A stretch of DNA of 35,890 bases, from positions 1 through 35,890 of IMG/VR virus record IMGVR_UViG_3300002180_000034, one strand, 5' to 3'. The stretch is from a virus. How positions within the stretch are numbered: position 1 is the stretch's first letter; every line of letters starts with the position of its first letter. Positions 5,752-14,160 of this stretch are shown piece after piece. The position numbers and the translations under genes are program-made. The notes under the pieces were generated by a model. That model was not told the origin of the DNA and ran no database searches. It saw only the letters and a program-made list of their open reading frames with translations.

Positions 5752-8394
5752 ATGAAATTTAAACTGTTTATATTTGGAATTTTATTAGGATTGTGTTCAT
5801 ATCTTCATGCAGTTGATCCAGGAAGAGGAGAAGATGAAATTTTTAATAAAAATGTTAATTTTACTACACATACTGTTTATAATATTTCTGATGTTCAAAC
5901 TGACGTATTAAATACGAATTATATTGCATGTGCGGATACTGCAAATTTTAAAGGTGAAACAATTTTTCATAGTACAGGAGAAGTTCCTGTTTTGAAAATT
6001 AAAGATGATAATGGTGTTGATATGTTTTCTTTTGATCAGCAATCTTATGGAGCTTCTTTTGTTATGACTGATACGAATGGAGTTACTTCTATGGAATTAT
6101 CTAGTATTGCTAATTATTGGGATGCTCCAACTTCAATACAAAATAGTTTATCTGCACACACTTTAAATACAGGGCAGGGAGCGAATGAGCTTTATGTAAT
6201 GGATCAAGATGTTACTACTACTAGTGATGTTATTTTTGACACAGTTAATGCTAGTGCAGGAATATTTGGAAATATAGAGGCTGATACAATTACAATAGCT
6301 GCCATAGAATTGAACGAGATAAATGTTGACACAATTACATCAAATGTTTTAGGAATAGGAAAAGATATAAATATAGGAAATAATAAATTTAAAATAAAAA
6401 TTGACACTGCTGTTCCTATCTTAGATCAAGTACAAGATTTACAAAATTCTACCACATATCCAGCAATGCCAATGTGGCAATCTATTGAAGAAGGATTTTC
6501 AGGATATTTGACTGAGGTTATATTTGCTATCGATTCAGGAAGTGCTGGAGCAACAGGCTTTGAGGTGTATGAGGGTGAGGGGAATGGTGGCACTCTTTTA
6601 TATAGTCAATCTATATCTTTCACACCTTTAGGGCTAAATTATGTTTATTTAGATGCTCCATTAGAGTTGCAAAAAGGTCATATATACACAATACAAATTA
6701 CTGGTGGTCTTACAAATTGGACGTGGTATAATTCAGATGTATACTTGAAAGGACGCTCTTCTATTTCTGAAAGTGATGATATGTATTTTAAAATGCTTGT
6801 GTCACCTGTAAGTGTCTTAAATGTTAATGCTGAAAGTGGGAATGTTATAATTAATAAATCTTTAACTTCACAAACAACTTTCCAAGCAGAAGGGAATATA
6901 ATTGTTGAAGGTGCGATTGCAAGTCAGAGTGATGAATATTTAGATGATTATTATATGCGTCTATTTGATCCTTCTCAGACCTTAGATCAACAACAGTTAA
7001 TTTCAAATAATATTGATTTTTCTAATACTGCATGGCAATCTATTACGTCTAGCCAAGATGGTTATTTAAAAAAAGTTAGTCTTGATTTAGGTGCTGTTGC
7101 ACTTGCAACTGTAAGAGTAGAAATTTATGAAGGTCAAGGCACAGGTGGGACATTACTAGCAACTTCTGATGAAAATATTGGACCGCCAATACCCGATGGT
7201 TGGAATGATTTTACATTTTCTTCACCTGCTTTTTTAACTAATGGACAGACTTATAGTATTCATTTAAATAAAATTGCAGGACCAGCAACTTTTATATGGG
7301 AATATCAAAATACAAATGTATATGCAGGAGGTAGATATTCATTATCTGCAAGCTATGATGCTGCTTTTGAGACTTATATGCGAAGTGAGGATGTTTTATC
7401 TGTAAGAAATGACAATCAGCGTGTAGGTATTAATAAATCTATCCCATCTCAGACACTTGATGTAGAAGGTACTGGTGCATTTTCAGGAGCTTTAGAAGCA
7501 GCAAGTTTAGATACAGGCCAAGGTGCAAATGAACTGTACGATATGGATCAAAATGTTCTTACAACAAGCACGCCTACTTTTGGCGCAGTTGATACAGGCC
7601 AGGGTAATAATGAACTATATGCAATGGATCAGGATGTGCAAACAACTGATGATGTTACTTTTTCTACTGTAACTATTACTAATGGAATCATAGAAAAAGG
7701 AACAATTGAAGGTTTTTATGTAACTTATAATGATACGACTAGTATTATTGTTACAGAAGGAAAAATAGAGTCTAATGATAAATATTTTTATTTATATTCT
7801 GATGAAACTTATGACTTAGTAGCATTAAGTGCAGGTTTCGATATTATATATATTTATATAGATGATGATGCAAGTACTGAACCAACAGCAGTATTTATAG
7901 ATACCACTACTGAACCTATATATGATTCTGTTAAAAAAGGTTGGTATAATAGTGATGATAGATGTATAGGAAGTATAACGACATCTGATACTTTGCCTCA
8001 AATAGTTACTTTCGATTTAATGGTAATTAATGAAAAAAATATTAGAGTGAGTTATGGAAGATATAAAAGTTTAGCAACTAACATGAATCCTGATACAACT
8101 TGGCAAACTCCAAATACATCTGATACTGATGTTTTAGTCCCTGTAAATGCAAATAGTATTCAAATATCTATGAATAATACACATATAGGTGCTATGGTTT
8201 TACAATTTGCAGCAAGTAAAGAAATAGGTGATTTGCTTGGATATGGGTCTTTTGAAAGTTTTAATTATCAACAAGCTACTATTCAGACTTTTTTCTTTTC
8301 TTTAGGGAGTAGTAGGAAAATTTATATTAAAGGTGAAGATAATGACGATAATTTCTTTAGTGCTTGGTTGTGGGGTATGGCATATAGTAGATAA
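5752..8394 (+). CDS. Large secreted fibre-like protein with signal peptide and internal repeats
   Basis: This 880-aa protein begins with a clear Sec signal peptide (MKFKLFIFGILLGLCSYLHA, probable cut after residue 20). Residues 138-165, 586-613 and 614-640 carry a repeated motif of the form DTGQGxNELYxMDQ. Residues 224-386 and 411-573 are two copies of one roughly 160-aa beta domain sharing MWQSI/AWQSI, GYL, YEGxGxGGTLL, a late tryptophan and GRSS/GRYS. VGINKSIPSQTLDVEG (about 558-573) is typical of secreted or viral fibre stalks. The C-terminal 240 residues are another beta-rich domain. A signal peptide is unusual for a virion protein; it may be exported to the host surface or periplasm. It sits in the late operon after GGAGG. 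Function unknown. Confidence 0.7.
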   Translation: MKFKLFIFGILLGLCSYLHAVDPGRGEDEIFNKNVNFTTHTVYNISDVQTDVLNTNYIACADTANFKGETIFHSTGEVPVLKIKDDNGVDMFSFDQQSYGASFVMTDTNGVTSMELSSIANYWDAPTSIQNSLSAHTLNTGQGANELYVMDQDVTTTSDVIFDTVNASAGIFGNIEADTITIAAIELNEINVDTITSNVLGIGKDINIGNNKFKIKIDTAVPILDQVQDLQNSTTYPAMPMWQSIEEGFSGYLTEVIFAIDSGSAGATGFEVYEGEGNGGTLLYSQSISFTPLGLNYVYLDAPLELQKGHIYTIQITGGLTNWTWYNSDVYLKGRSSISESDDMYFKMLVSPVSVLNVNAESGNVIINKSLTSQTTFQAEGNIIVEGAIASQSDEYLDDYYMRLFDPSQTLDQQQLISNNIDFSNTAWQSITSSQDGYLKKVSLDLGAVALATVRVEIYEGQGTGGTLLATSDENIGPPIPDGWNDFTFSSPAFLTNGQTYSIHLNKIAGPATFIWEYQNTNVYAGGRYSLSASYDAAFETYMRSEDVLSVRNDNQRVGINKSIPSQTLDVEGTGAFSGALEAASLDTGQGANELYDMDQNVLTTSTPTFGAVDTGQGNNELYAMDQDVQTTDDVTFSTVTITNGIIEKGTIEGFYVTYNDTTSIIVTEGKIESNDKYFYLYSDETYDLVALSAGFDIIYIYIDDDASTEPTAVFIDTTTEPIYDSVKKGWYNSDDRCIGSITTSDTLPQIVTFDLMVINEKNIRVSYGRYKSLATNMNPDTTWQTPNTSDTDVLVPVNANSIQISMNNTHIGAMVLQFAASKEIGDLLGYGSFESFNYQQATIQTFFFSLGSSRKIYIKGEDNDDNFFSAWLWGMAYSR
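6163..6246 (+). repeat. TGQG motif, copy 1 of 3
   Basis: Encodes residues 138-165 of the 880-aa protein. TGQGANELYVMDQDVTTT matches two further copies encoded at 7507-7671. Such motifs often form stalk segments between globular domains. Confidence 0.7.
6421..6909 (+). repeat. Duplicated beta domain, copy A
   Basis: Encodes residues 224-386 of the 880-aa protein. It aligns by eye with copy B (6982-7470) through LDQ near the start, WQSI, GYL, YEGEGNGGTLL, a tryptophan-tyrosine segment, GRSS, VSVLNV and a closing INKS...SQT block. Confidence 0.7.
6982..7470 (+). repeat. Duplicated beta domain, copy B
   Basis: Encodes residues 411-573. It repeats the landmarks of copy A in the same order: LDQ, WQSI, GYL, YEGQGTGGTLL, WEYQ, GGRYS, DVLSV and INKS...SQTLDVEG. 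The copies have diverged at DNA level, so the duplication is not recent. Confidence 0.7.
7507..7671 (+). repeat. TGQG motif, tandem copies 2 and 3
   Basis: Encodes residues 586-640 of the 880-aa protein, where DTGQGANELYDMDQNVLTT and DTGQGNNELYAMDQDVQTT follow each other directly. Together with 6163-6246 they make three copies. Confidence 0.75.
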
Positions 8395-8408
8395 ATAAGG
8401 AGGTTTAT

Positions 8409-8696
8409 ATGAAAAGATTTTTATTAGCAATTATTTTTTGTTTTTGTTCTTCATTTTTATATGCAGGGCAATACGTTTTACAAATTAATAATTCAGATCA
8501 TGTATTGGCTAGAAGTTATATAGTAACTGAAAGTTGTCCAATTGTAGAGATAGTGCCTGAAGGACGTACACAAATAATTATAACTGATGAAAAAAAATAT
8601 AATGAAATATTGCAAGTATATAAAGATAATACAACTCATGCAAAATTTTATTATAACACAGAGACAAAAGTAATTACTTGGCAAATAGATAATTAA
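8409..8696 (+). CDS. Small secreted protein of unknown function
   Basis: The 95-aa precursor starts with a Sec signal peptide (MKRFLLAIIFCFCSSFLYA, probable cut after residue 19), leaving a mature protein of about 76 aa that is beta-rich and soluble. It has one cysteine in the mature part and ends in VITWQIDN. A strong AAGGAGG site precedes the ATG, and the gene follows the 880-aa secreted protein by 14 bases, so both are made late and exported together. A link with the larger protein, or a role in envelope modification, superinfection exclusion or lysis, is possible but not shown. I do not recognise the family. Confidence 0.6.
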   Translation: MKRFLLAIIFCFCSSFLYAGQYVLQINNSDHVLARSYIVTESCPIVEIVPEGRTQIIITDEKKYNEILQVYKDNTTHAKFYYNTETKVITWQIDN

Positions 8697-8705
8697 GGAG
8701 GAATT

Positions 8706-9971
8706 ATGAATCCAAAAAAAAATGATTTTTGGGCAATAGATTTAAATTATTTCAGTTCTAAAAAAGAATTTTTTGACCAAATAAATTCTCAAGATTTAAG
8801 TTACACAAAAGCAAAAGATTTTTTGAATGATGAAAAGTTAAGATTAGAAAAACAAGAAAGTTCTATTGCGTTTATAGATTCAAATAAACCAAATGTTGGA
8901 GTAATTCAAATTCAAGGTGAATTGGTGAATCGAAAAGATCCATGTGCTGCTTTTTTTGGATTTGTTCAAACAACTTATTCTGATATAATTGTAAATTTAT
9001 CAAAATTTGAAAATGATTCAGAAATTGAAAAAATAATTTTACAAATTGATTCCCCAGGTGGAACGGTTGCAGGTGTAATGGATGTTGTTAATAAAATTAA
9101 ATCGATAGATAAAACCATTGTTACACAAGGTGGTGCATTATGTTGTAGTGCAGCTTATTTAATTGCTTCTCAAACAGATAAAATTATGGCTAATAGTAGA
9201 TTATCATATATGGGAAGTATCGGTGTTATGTGTTCTTTTGTGGACAATTCACAAGCAATGGAGAAAGCTGGTTATAAAAAAATAGTTATTACTAGTACAG
9301 ATGCTCCAGATAAATATCTTGATCCTTCAACAGATAAAGGGCAATTAGATATTAAAAAACAACTTGATGAAATTCATAATGTTTTTGTTTCTGAAGTATC
9401 AGAGGGAAGGCAAGTTAGTGTTGCAGATATAAATGTTAATTTTGGGAAAGGAGGAGTTTTATTAGCTGAAAAAGCAAAAGAAGTTGGTATGATTGATGAA
9501 GTTACTATTGTAACACATGTAAAAAGTTCAAATGGAGATGTTGAATTAGATAGTCATTTAACGGATACATCTCTTAATCAAATAAAAAAAGATACTAAAA
9601 AGGAGGATTTAAAAATGGATATTGAGGAATTCAAAGGTCAACATTCTGATTTATATTCTGAAGTTTTTGAATTGGGTATTAAAACTGAAAGAACAAGAAT
9701 CGAAAAGTTGAATGTCTGGGTAAAAACAAATCCAGAAACACAAGAAATTGTTGAAAGAGCTATTTCTCAAGGACAATCATCTGATGATGTTATGCCAGAA
9801 TTATTAGCTGTTATTAAAACAGGTTTTGGTTCCAATAAATCAGCTAAAGTTGAAAGTCCACAAGAAATTGCTCAAGTTGCAGCAAAAGTTGCTGGAGATG
9901 TAGAGCCAGAAATTAATGATTCTGATGTTGAAGTAGCAGCTAAAAATGCATTCGCATCAGTTATTTTTTAA
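8706..9971 (+). CDS. Prohead protease, S49 (SppA/gpC-like), with C-terminal scaffold region
   Basis: The 421-aa protein combines a serine protease with a scaffold, as lambda gpC does (439 aa). The S49 core includes IILQIDSPGGTVAG (residues 110-123), the nucleophile block GGALCCSAAYLIAS with Ser148, and YMGSIGVMCSFVD (168-180). Lys203 in APDKYLDP is the likely base of the Ser-Lys dyad; the Ser-Lys distance of 55 fits the family. Residues 304-421 are a charged helical scaffold that is also made separately from an internal start at 9615. The protease would cleave the scaffold and itself during prohead maturation. Its start has AAGGAGG. Confidence 0.92.
   Translation: MNPKKNDFWAIDLNYFSSKKEFFDQINSQDLSYTKAKDFLNDEKLRLEKQESSIAFIDSNKPNVGVIQIQGELVNRKDPCAAFFGFVQTTYSDIIVNLSKFENDSEIEKIILQIDSPGGTVAGVMDVVNKIKSIDKTIVTQGGALCCSAAYLIASQTDKIMANSRLSYMGSIGVMCSFVDNSQAMEKAGYKKIVITSTDAPDKYLDPSTDKGQLDIKKQLDEIHNVFVSEVSEGRQVSVADINVNFGKGGVLLAEKAKEVGMIDEVTIVTHVKSSNGDVELDSHLTDTSLNQIKKDTKKEDLKMDIEEFKGQHSDLYSEVFELGIKTERTRIEKLNVWVKTNPETQEIVERAISQGQSSDDVMPELLAVIKTGFGSNKSAKVESPQEIAQVAAKVAGDVEPEINDSDVEVAAKNAFASVIF
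9615..9971 (+). CDS. Nested capsid scaffold protein (Nu3-like), in-frame internal start
   Basis: Inside the protease gene, ATG 9615 is preceded by AAAAAGGAGG with an 8-base spacer, a far better site than expected by chance inside a gene, and lies in the same frame (codon 304). It would yield a 118-aa protein, acidic and helical (MDIEEFKGQHSDLYSEVFEL near the start, EIAQVAAKVAGDVEPE later). In lambda the scaffold Nu3 is made in exactly this way from an internal start in gene C. The free scaffold should outnumber the protease fusion during prohead assembly. The site and frame are seen; the function is inferred from that precedent. Confidence 0.8.
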   Translation: MDIEEFKGQHSDLYSEVFELGIKTERTRIEKLNVWVKTNPETQEIVERAISQGQSSDDVMPELLAVIKTGFGSNKSAKVESPQEIAQVAAKVAGDVEPEINDSDVEVAAKNAFASVIF

Positions 9972-9989
9972 ATATAAAGGAGGAATATA

Positions 9990-10391
9990 ATGAGTGATAA
10001 TTTTGCAAGAACAGATACGGATATTTCACAATTGTTGTTAGGGAATAATTTCAAAAAGCCAAATGTAACAATTGTTTCAGGTCAAACAATCACAACAGGA
10101 ATGTTGTTAGGTATTATTACAGCAAGTGGGAAATTAGCACAGACCAAATCAGGTTCGGTTGATGGTTCTGAAATTCCAAAGTATATCGCTATTGCTGATG
10201 ATGATGCAAGTGCTGGTGATGTTGTGACTGAAGTTTTAGCTTTCGGTGAAGTGAATTCTGAAAAGTTAGTTTTTGATGGTTCAGACACTTTAGAAACTGT
10301 TGTCTCAGGAGATACTTTTTACAATCATTTAAGACGATATGGCATGTTAGCTTTGACAAGTGAAATTGTAAATTCTTTTGACAATGCATAA
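9990..10391 (+). CDS. Head decoration protein, gpD-like
   Basis: The 133-aa product follows the protease/scaffold gene and precedes the major capsid gene, the position of lambda D. It has the features of the gpD family: a flexible N-terminal part, then a beta-rich core with VTIVSGQTITTGMLLGIITA (about residues 29-48), AIADDDASAGDVVTEVLAFG (71-90) and a C-terminal helix. GpD-type trimers plug the threefold sites of the expanded capsid and stabilise it against internal DNA pressure. AAAGGAGG precedes the ATG. Confidence 0.88.
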   Translation: MSDNFARTDTDISQLLLGNNFKKPNVTIVSGQTITTGMLLGIITASGKLAQTKSGSVDGSEIPKYIAIADDDASAGDVVTEVLAFGEVNSEKLVFDGSDTLETVVSGDTFYNHLRRYGMLALTSEIVNSFDNA

Positions 10392-10411
10392 AAAAATAAA
10401 GGAGAAAACAA

Positions 10412-11488
10412 ATGGCTTTAATTGCGTCTAATGAAATAACAAAAAAGATGATGAGAGCATTTTCAGATCAAATGAATGCTGTCCCAACAGGTTTTTTGAA
10501 ATCATTTTTTGGAAAAAATCCTTCTGAAATTTATATTTCAGATAGCGAAACTGTAGAAATAGATATTGAAAGATATGGAGAAGAAGTTGCTGTTGATGTT
10601 AAAAGAGGAGCAGATGGGAATTTAAATGTTTATGGTAAATATACCACTAAACTTTATAAGCCACCTTTGTATAATGAATATACAAATTTAGAAGCTTCCC
10701 AGTTAACTAAAAGAATGCCTGGTCAAGATCCATATGCTCCTGTTAACAAAAATGCTAATGCTATGCAAATACTTTTTAAAACTCAGTTTGAAGAAAGTAA
10801 AAAAATTCTTAGAGCATTAGAATTGCAGGCATCTGAAGCATTGTTTAGTGGAACTATAACATTTAAGAATGCAGATCAAATGGATTTTAAACGAAAATCT
10901 TCTCATAACATTACTCCAGTAGTTAAATGGGATAATGCAAGTTCAACTCCTCTTTTGGATTTAACGGCTGCTTGTAGTGCAAATCGAATTGATGGAAAAG
11001 TTCAATCTGACACTGTTATTATGGGAACAGAATTATTTGAAGCTTATCAAAGACATGCAACTGTTCAAACAATGTTAGATAATAGAAGAATTAATATTGG
11101 AGAAATAAGACCTCGATTTGTCAATGAAGGAGCTGTTTTTCAAGGTTATATTTGGTTGCCTGGTTATAGGTTGGAATTATACACTTATGATCAGTATTAT
11201 ACAGATGCAGCTGGATCACCTCAACCATATACGCCTTTAAAACAAGCATTGGTATTTTATTCTGGAGCAAGATTAAATGAAAGTTATGGAGCTGTTGATA
11301 TTTTGAGACCAGCAGAGGCTGCTTTTAGAAGTTTAGGAGTCCCAAGAGTTCCAGCTTTAGTGCCTGGAAAAATAGTTCCATATGCTTATACTATAAAAGA
11401 AAGTAATTTAGTTGCAGGTATTAAATCTGCTCCAATTTTAATTCCAACTCAAATTGATGCAATATCTAATATCAATGGGTTGGCATAG
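10412..11488 (+). CDS. Major capsid protein, lambda gpE family
   Basis: The 358-aa protein is close in length to lambda gpE (341 aa). It has the family layout: an N-terminal arm, the early block TVEIDIERYGEEVAVDVKRG (about residues 48-67), YTTKLYKPPLYNE (about 78-90), a central helix with QFEESKKILRALELQASEAL, and the C-terminal segment RLNESYGAVDILRPAEAAFR. It forms the icosahedral shell. It directly follows the decoration gene and has AAAGGAG upstream. No frameshift or truncation is seen. Confidence 0.95.
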   Translation: MALIASNEITKKMMRAFSDQMNAVPTGFLKSFFGKNPSEIYISDSETVEIDIERYGEEVAVDVKRGADGNLNVYGKYTTKLYKPPLYNEYTNLEASQLTKRMPGQDPYAPVNKNANAMQILFKTQFEESKKILRALELQASEALFSGTITFKNADQMDFKRKSSHNITPVVKWDNASSTPLLDLTAACSANRIDGKVQSDTVIMGTELFEAYQRHATVQTMLDNRRINIGEIRPRFVNEGAVFQGYIWLPGYRLELYTYDQYYTDAAGSPQPYTPLKQALVFYSGARLNESYGAVDILRPAEAAFRSLGVPRVPALVPGKIVPYAYTIKESNLVAGIKSAPILIPTQIDAISNINGLA

Positions 11489-11496
11489 GAGATAAA

Positions 11497-11706
11497 ATGA
11501 AGAAATATATAGTAAATGAAGGGCATAGTTTGTCGTTTAATGGTAAAGTCATTAAACCAGGACAAGAATTAAAACAAGATGTGCTATCAAAAATTGGCAA
11601 AGAAAGAATGAAGGAATTAATAGCAAAGAAAGTTTTACTATGTTCTGGAAAAGAAGTTGAAAAAGTAAAAGAAGTTGAAGAAGTTGACAAAAATAATAAA
11701 AAGTAG
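11497..11706 (+). CDS. Small protein after the capsid gene, possible head-tail connector accessory
   Basis: This 69-aa protein has a short beta-rich start (YIVNEGHSLSFNGKVIKPGQ, residues 4-23) of a kind often seen in small phage proteins encoded between capsid and connector genes, where a hydrophobic strand, a Gly-Lys turn and PGQEL recur. The last 20 residues are Lys/Glu-rich and likely disordered. AGGAG precedes the ATG and the gene starts 8 bases after the capsid stop. A structural role is likely from position; the exact one is unknown. Confidence 0.6.
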   Translation: MKKYIVNEGHSLSFNGKVIKPGQELKQDVLSKIGKERMKELIAKKVLLCSGKEVEKVKEVEEVDKNNKK

Positions 11707-11713
11707 AAAATAA

Positions 11714-12073
11714 ATGGTTAATCTTAAAACTTTAGCTGAAACAGATTTACAAACAACTTTAGAGGATAAAACTTCTGGATTTGGTGTTGATATAATATTA
11801 ACAAATCTTATTTCAGAAGAACAAACAGTGCAGGGTCAATATCATAGAACGTCTATTGATATTGACCCTGATACTGGAATGCAAGTTAGATCTAAAAAAA
11901 GTGCAGTTACCATGAGAATTTCTAGTGTTGCAGGAACAATCGCAATTGGGTGGAAAGTTTCTGTTGTTGATGTTAATGGAAATGTTATTAATGGAATTGT
12001 TGCATCTCCTCCGTTGCCTGATAATACATTAGGATTTGTTACAGTTAAAATTAGGGAGATTGAAAATGGCTAG
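11714..12073 (+). CDS. Probable head-tail connector protein (gpFII-like position)
   Basis: The 119-aa product is beta-rich, with an N-terminal helix (LKTLAETDLQTTLEDK, residues 4-19), a central strand pair around QVRSKKSAVTMRIS and a C-terminal strand FVTVKIREIENG. Size and position match proteins such as lambda gpFII (117 aa), which connect the head to the tail tube. A good Shine-Dalgarno site is not visible ahead of the ATG, so translation may depend on coupling to the preceding gene. It overlaps the next gene by 8 bases. Assignment is by context, not by a diagnostic motif. Confidence 0.6.
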   Translation: MVNLKTLAETDLQTTLEDKTSGFGVDIILTNLISEEQTVQGQYHRTSIDIDPDTGMQVRSKKSAVTMRISSVAGTIAIGWKVSVVDVNGNVINGIVASPPLPDNTLGFVTVKIREIENG

Positions 12074-12647
12074 TTTGCCTTTTAAACTTATTTTTGATAT
12101 TATTGAAGATAGGATTTATGATGTTATTGTAAAAGTTAGAGATGAACAAGTTATTATCGATCCTTTAGTTAATTTTAATGTTGAAAAAGAAAGAATTACA
12201 GATTTAAGTCCATCTGAGCTCCCTTTTGTAAATATTAATTTTATTAGTGAGTTAACAAAGCCATCAACAACAAGTCGGATGCATCAAGGAATGTCTCTTT
12301 TTTATGATATTGGTATGTTTGCTTATGTTAAAGGGGGTGATACGTTTTCTTCTGATTTATTGAGTGCTAAAAGATTATATTATTTAGCAGCACAAGTAAA
12401 AGAGGCTTTAACTAGATTGTTAGAAACAGATTTAGGATTTGTTCCAGGAATTATTGCAAAAAGAAAATTTCCAGAATTTCAAAAATTTGAAGCAGGAAAA
12501 GCAAAAGATGATTCTGAAATTTTAATTGCTGCTGGTAAATTTTCTTTAGAGATTGAAACAAGTTTTACATCTGAGGATATAACATTATTAGATTTAGATG
12601 AAATTACAGTAGATACAAAATTATTTCAAGTTCATTATACATATTAG
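12066..12647 (+). CDS. Probable tail terminator / tail completion protein
   Basis: The 193-aa protein sits immediately before the sheath gene, where contractile phages usually encode the protein that caps the tail tube. It has an N-terminal helix (FKLIFDIIEDRIYDVIVKV, residues 6-24), a middle part with LPFVNINFISE (about 48-58) and a helix with RLYYLAAQVKEALTRLLETD (about 103-122). This fits the alpha/beta fold of tail terminators but is not diagnostic. ATG 12066 was chosen over an upstream non-ATG start because AGGGAG lies just before it and the overlap with the preceding gene is then short. Confidence 0.6.
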   Translation: MASLPFKLIFDIIEDRIYDVIVKVRDEQVIIDPLVNFNVEKERITDLSPSELPFVNINFISELTKPSTTSRMHQGMSLFYDIGMFAYVKGGDTFSSDLLSAKRLYYLAAQVKEALTRLLETDLGFVPGIIAKRKFPEFQKFEAGKAKDDSEILIAAGKFSLEIETSFTSEDITLLDLDEITVDTKLFQVHYTY

Positions 12648-12655
12648 GAGGAAAA

Positions 12656-14143
12656 ATGATAAATTTTAATCAAATATCAAATGATTTAGTTGCTTCAAAA
12701 GTTGCAATTGAATTAAATTCAAAAGTATCCGCTTTGTCAGCAGCAATTATACCTCAAAAAATTTTGATTATGGGGCAATATGATAACACAAAAACGGTGG
12801 TTGATTATGTTCCTCATGAATTGACAGGTGGTTTACAAGAGGTTAAAAATACGTACGGATATGGAAGTATGCTTGCTTTAATGGTTGATAAAGCTATTGC
12901 AAACGCAGGTAGTTCAATTCCTATTTTTGTTTCCCCAGTTCCAGATGATGGAGCTGCTGTTGTAGCAACAGGAACAATAACAGTTACAGGAACAGCGTCA
13001 ACATCAGGAGTATTATATTTTTATATTGCAGGACAAAAAGTTGCAGTTGCAGTTGCAAAAGATGAGGTATTTGGAGATATTGCAAGTGCAATTGAAACTG
13101 CTGTTAATGCGAATGCAGATTTACCTGTTACCGCTAGTGCTACATTAGGAGTTGTGACTTTAACTGCAAATTGGAAAGGTCTCACAGGAAATGATATCAC
13201 AATAGAACAGAATCTTGGTGGAATTGATGAATCAAGTTCTGCTCCATCAGATGTTACAATCGTAATTGTTGGTATGGCTAGCGGAGCTACAAATCCAGAC
13301 ATTACTGATGTATTTCAATATTTAGAAGGTTCAGATTGGTTTACCGTTTTAGTTAATCCATATACTGATGTTGCAAATTTAACTATATTAGAAACTAAAG
13401 CTGAAGCGTTAGCAGACCCATTGATTAAAAGATTTCCAAACACTTTAACAGGAGACACAACTATTCTTGCTACTGCAGAAGCTTTAGCTGATAGCAGGAA
13501 TTCAAGATTTAATACTTTAGTTCATGTTGACAGCTCTCCATCTTTCCCAGCTGAAGTTGGAGCAGCAACAGCAGGACAAATTGCAAAATCTGCAGGAATT
13601 GATCCAGCTCGTCCTTTTAAAAATTTGATTTTAGTTGGAATTTTACCTGGGAATAAATTGAGTTATTCTCAAATAGATCAAGCAGAAAAAAAAGGATTAG
13701 GAGAAACAGACGTTACTGCTGATGGAAGGGTTAAAATTTATGATTTAGTAACAACATATAAAACTAATGGAGAAGGTGCACCAGATACAAGTTATCGGTA
13801 TACAGTTACGATATCTAATTTACAAGCAAAAATTTATACTTTAGATGTTGTTTTAAGTTCCGAGCCTTTTACGAGAGCTAAAGTTGTTGATGATGATACA
13901 GTTACATCTCAAGAATATGCAATTAGTCCAAAAGTTTTGAAAGGATTTATAATTGAAGTTGTTGATAAAATTTGGATTGCAAATGTTTGGTCAATAAATA
14001 GAGATGAAATTGTTGATAGTATTCAAGCTGAAATTAATGCAACTAATCCATCAAGATTAGATGTTTCATTTATTGATATACTTGCTAGTGGTCTTAGAAT
14101 ATTGGCTGTTAAATATGGTTTTGCATTTTCCCCAGTGGAATAA
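12656..14143 (+). CDS. Contractile tail sheath protein, Mu gpL-like
   Basis: This 495-aa protein forms the sheath that contracts to drive the tube through the host envelope, making the phage a myovirus. Typical features are an N-terminal handshake arm (residues 1-20), the block PQKILIMGQYDN (about 33-44), an inserted Ala/Thr/Gly-rich beta domain (about 103-180), a central domain with DWFTVLVNPYTD (about 225-236), and a conserved C-terminal part with GLRILAVKYGFAFSPVE. AGGAGG precedes the ATG. The tube protein gene follows after 17 bases, as in Mu-type tail operons. Confidence 0.93.
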   Translation: MINFNQISNDLVASKVAIELNSKVSALSAAIIPQKILIMGQYDNTKTVVDYVPHELTGGLQEVKNTYGYGSMLALMVDKAIANAGSSIPIFVSPVPDDGAAVVATGTITVTGTASTSGVLYFYIAGQKVAVAVAKDEVFGDIASAIETAVNANADLPVTASATLGVVTLTANWKGLTGNDITIEQNLGGIDESSSAPSDVTIVIVGMASGATNPDITDVFQYLEGSDWFTVLVNPYTDVANLTILETKAEALADPLIKRFPNTLTGDTTILATAEALADSRNSRFNTLVHVDSSPSFPAEVGAATAGQIAKSAGIDPARPFKNLILVGILPGNKLSYSQIDQAEKKGLGETDVTADGRVKIYDLVTTYKTNGEGAPDTSYRYTVTISNLQAKIYTLDVVLSSEPFTRAKVVDDDTVTSQEYAISPKVLKGFIIEVVDKIWIANVWSINRDEIVDSIQAEINATNPSRLDVSFIDILASGLRILAVKYGFAFSPVE

Positions 14144-14160
14144 ATTAAAAGGAGGCTGTT

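Noticed and set aside
13021-13302. Antisense reading frame inside the tail sheath gene
   Set aside because: Its Ala/Thr/Val-rich content is the mirror of the repeated sheath domain codons; there is no ribosome site or independent signal.
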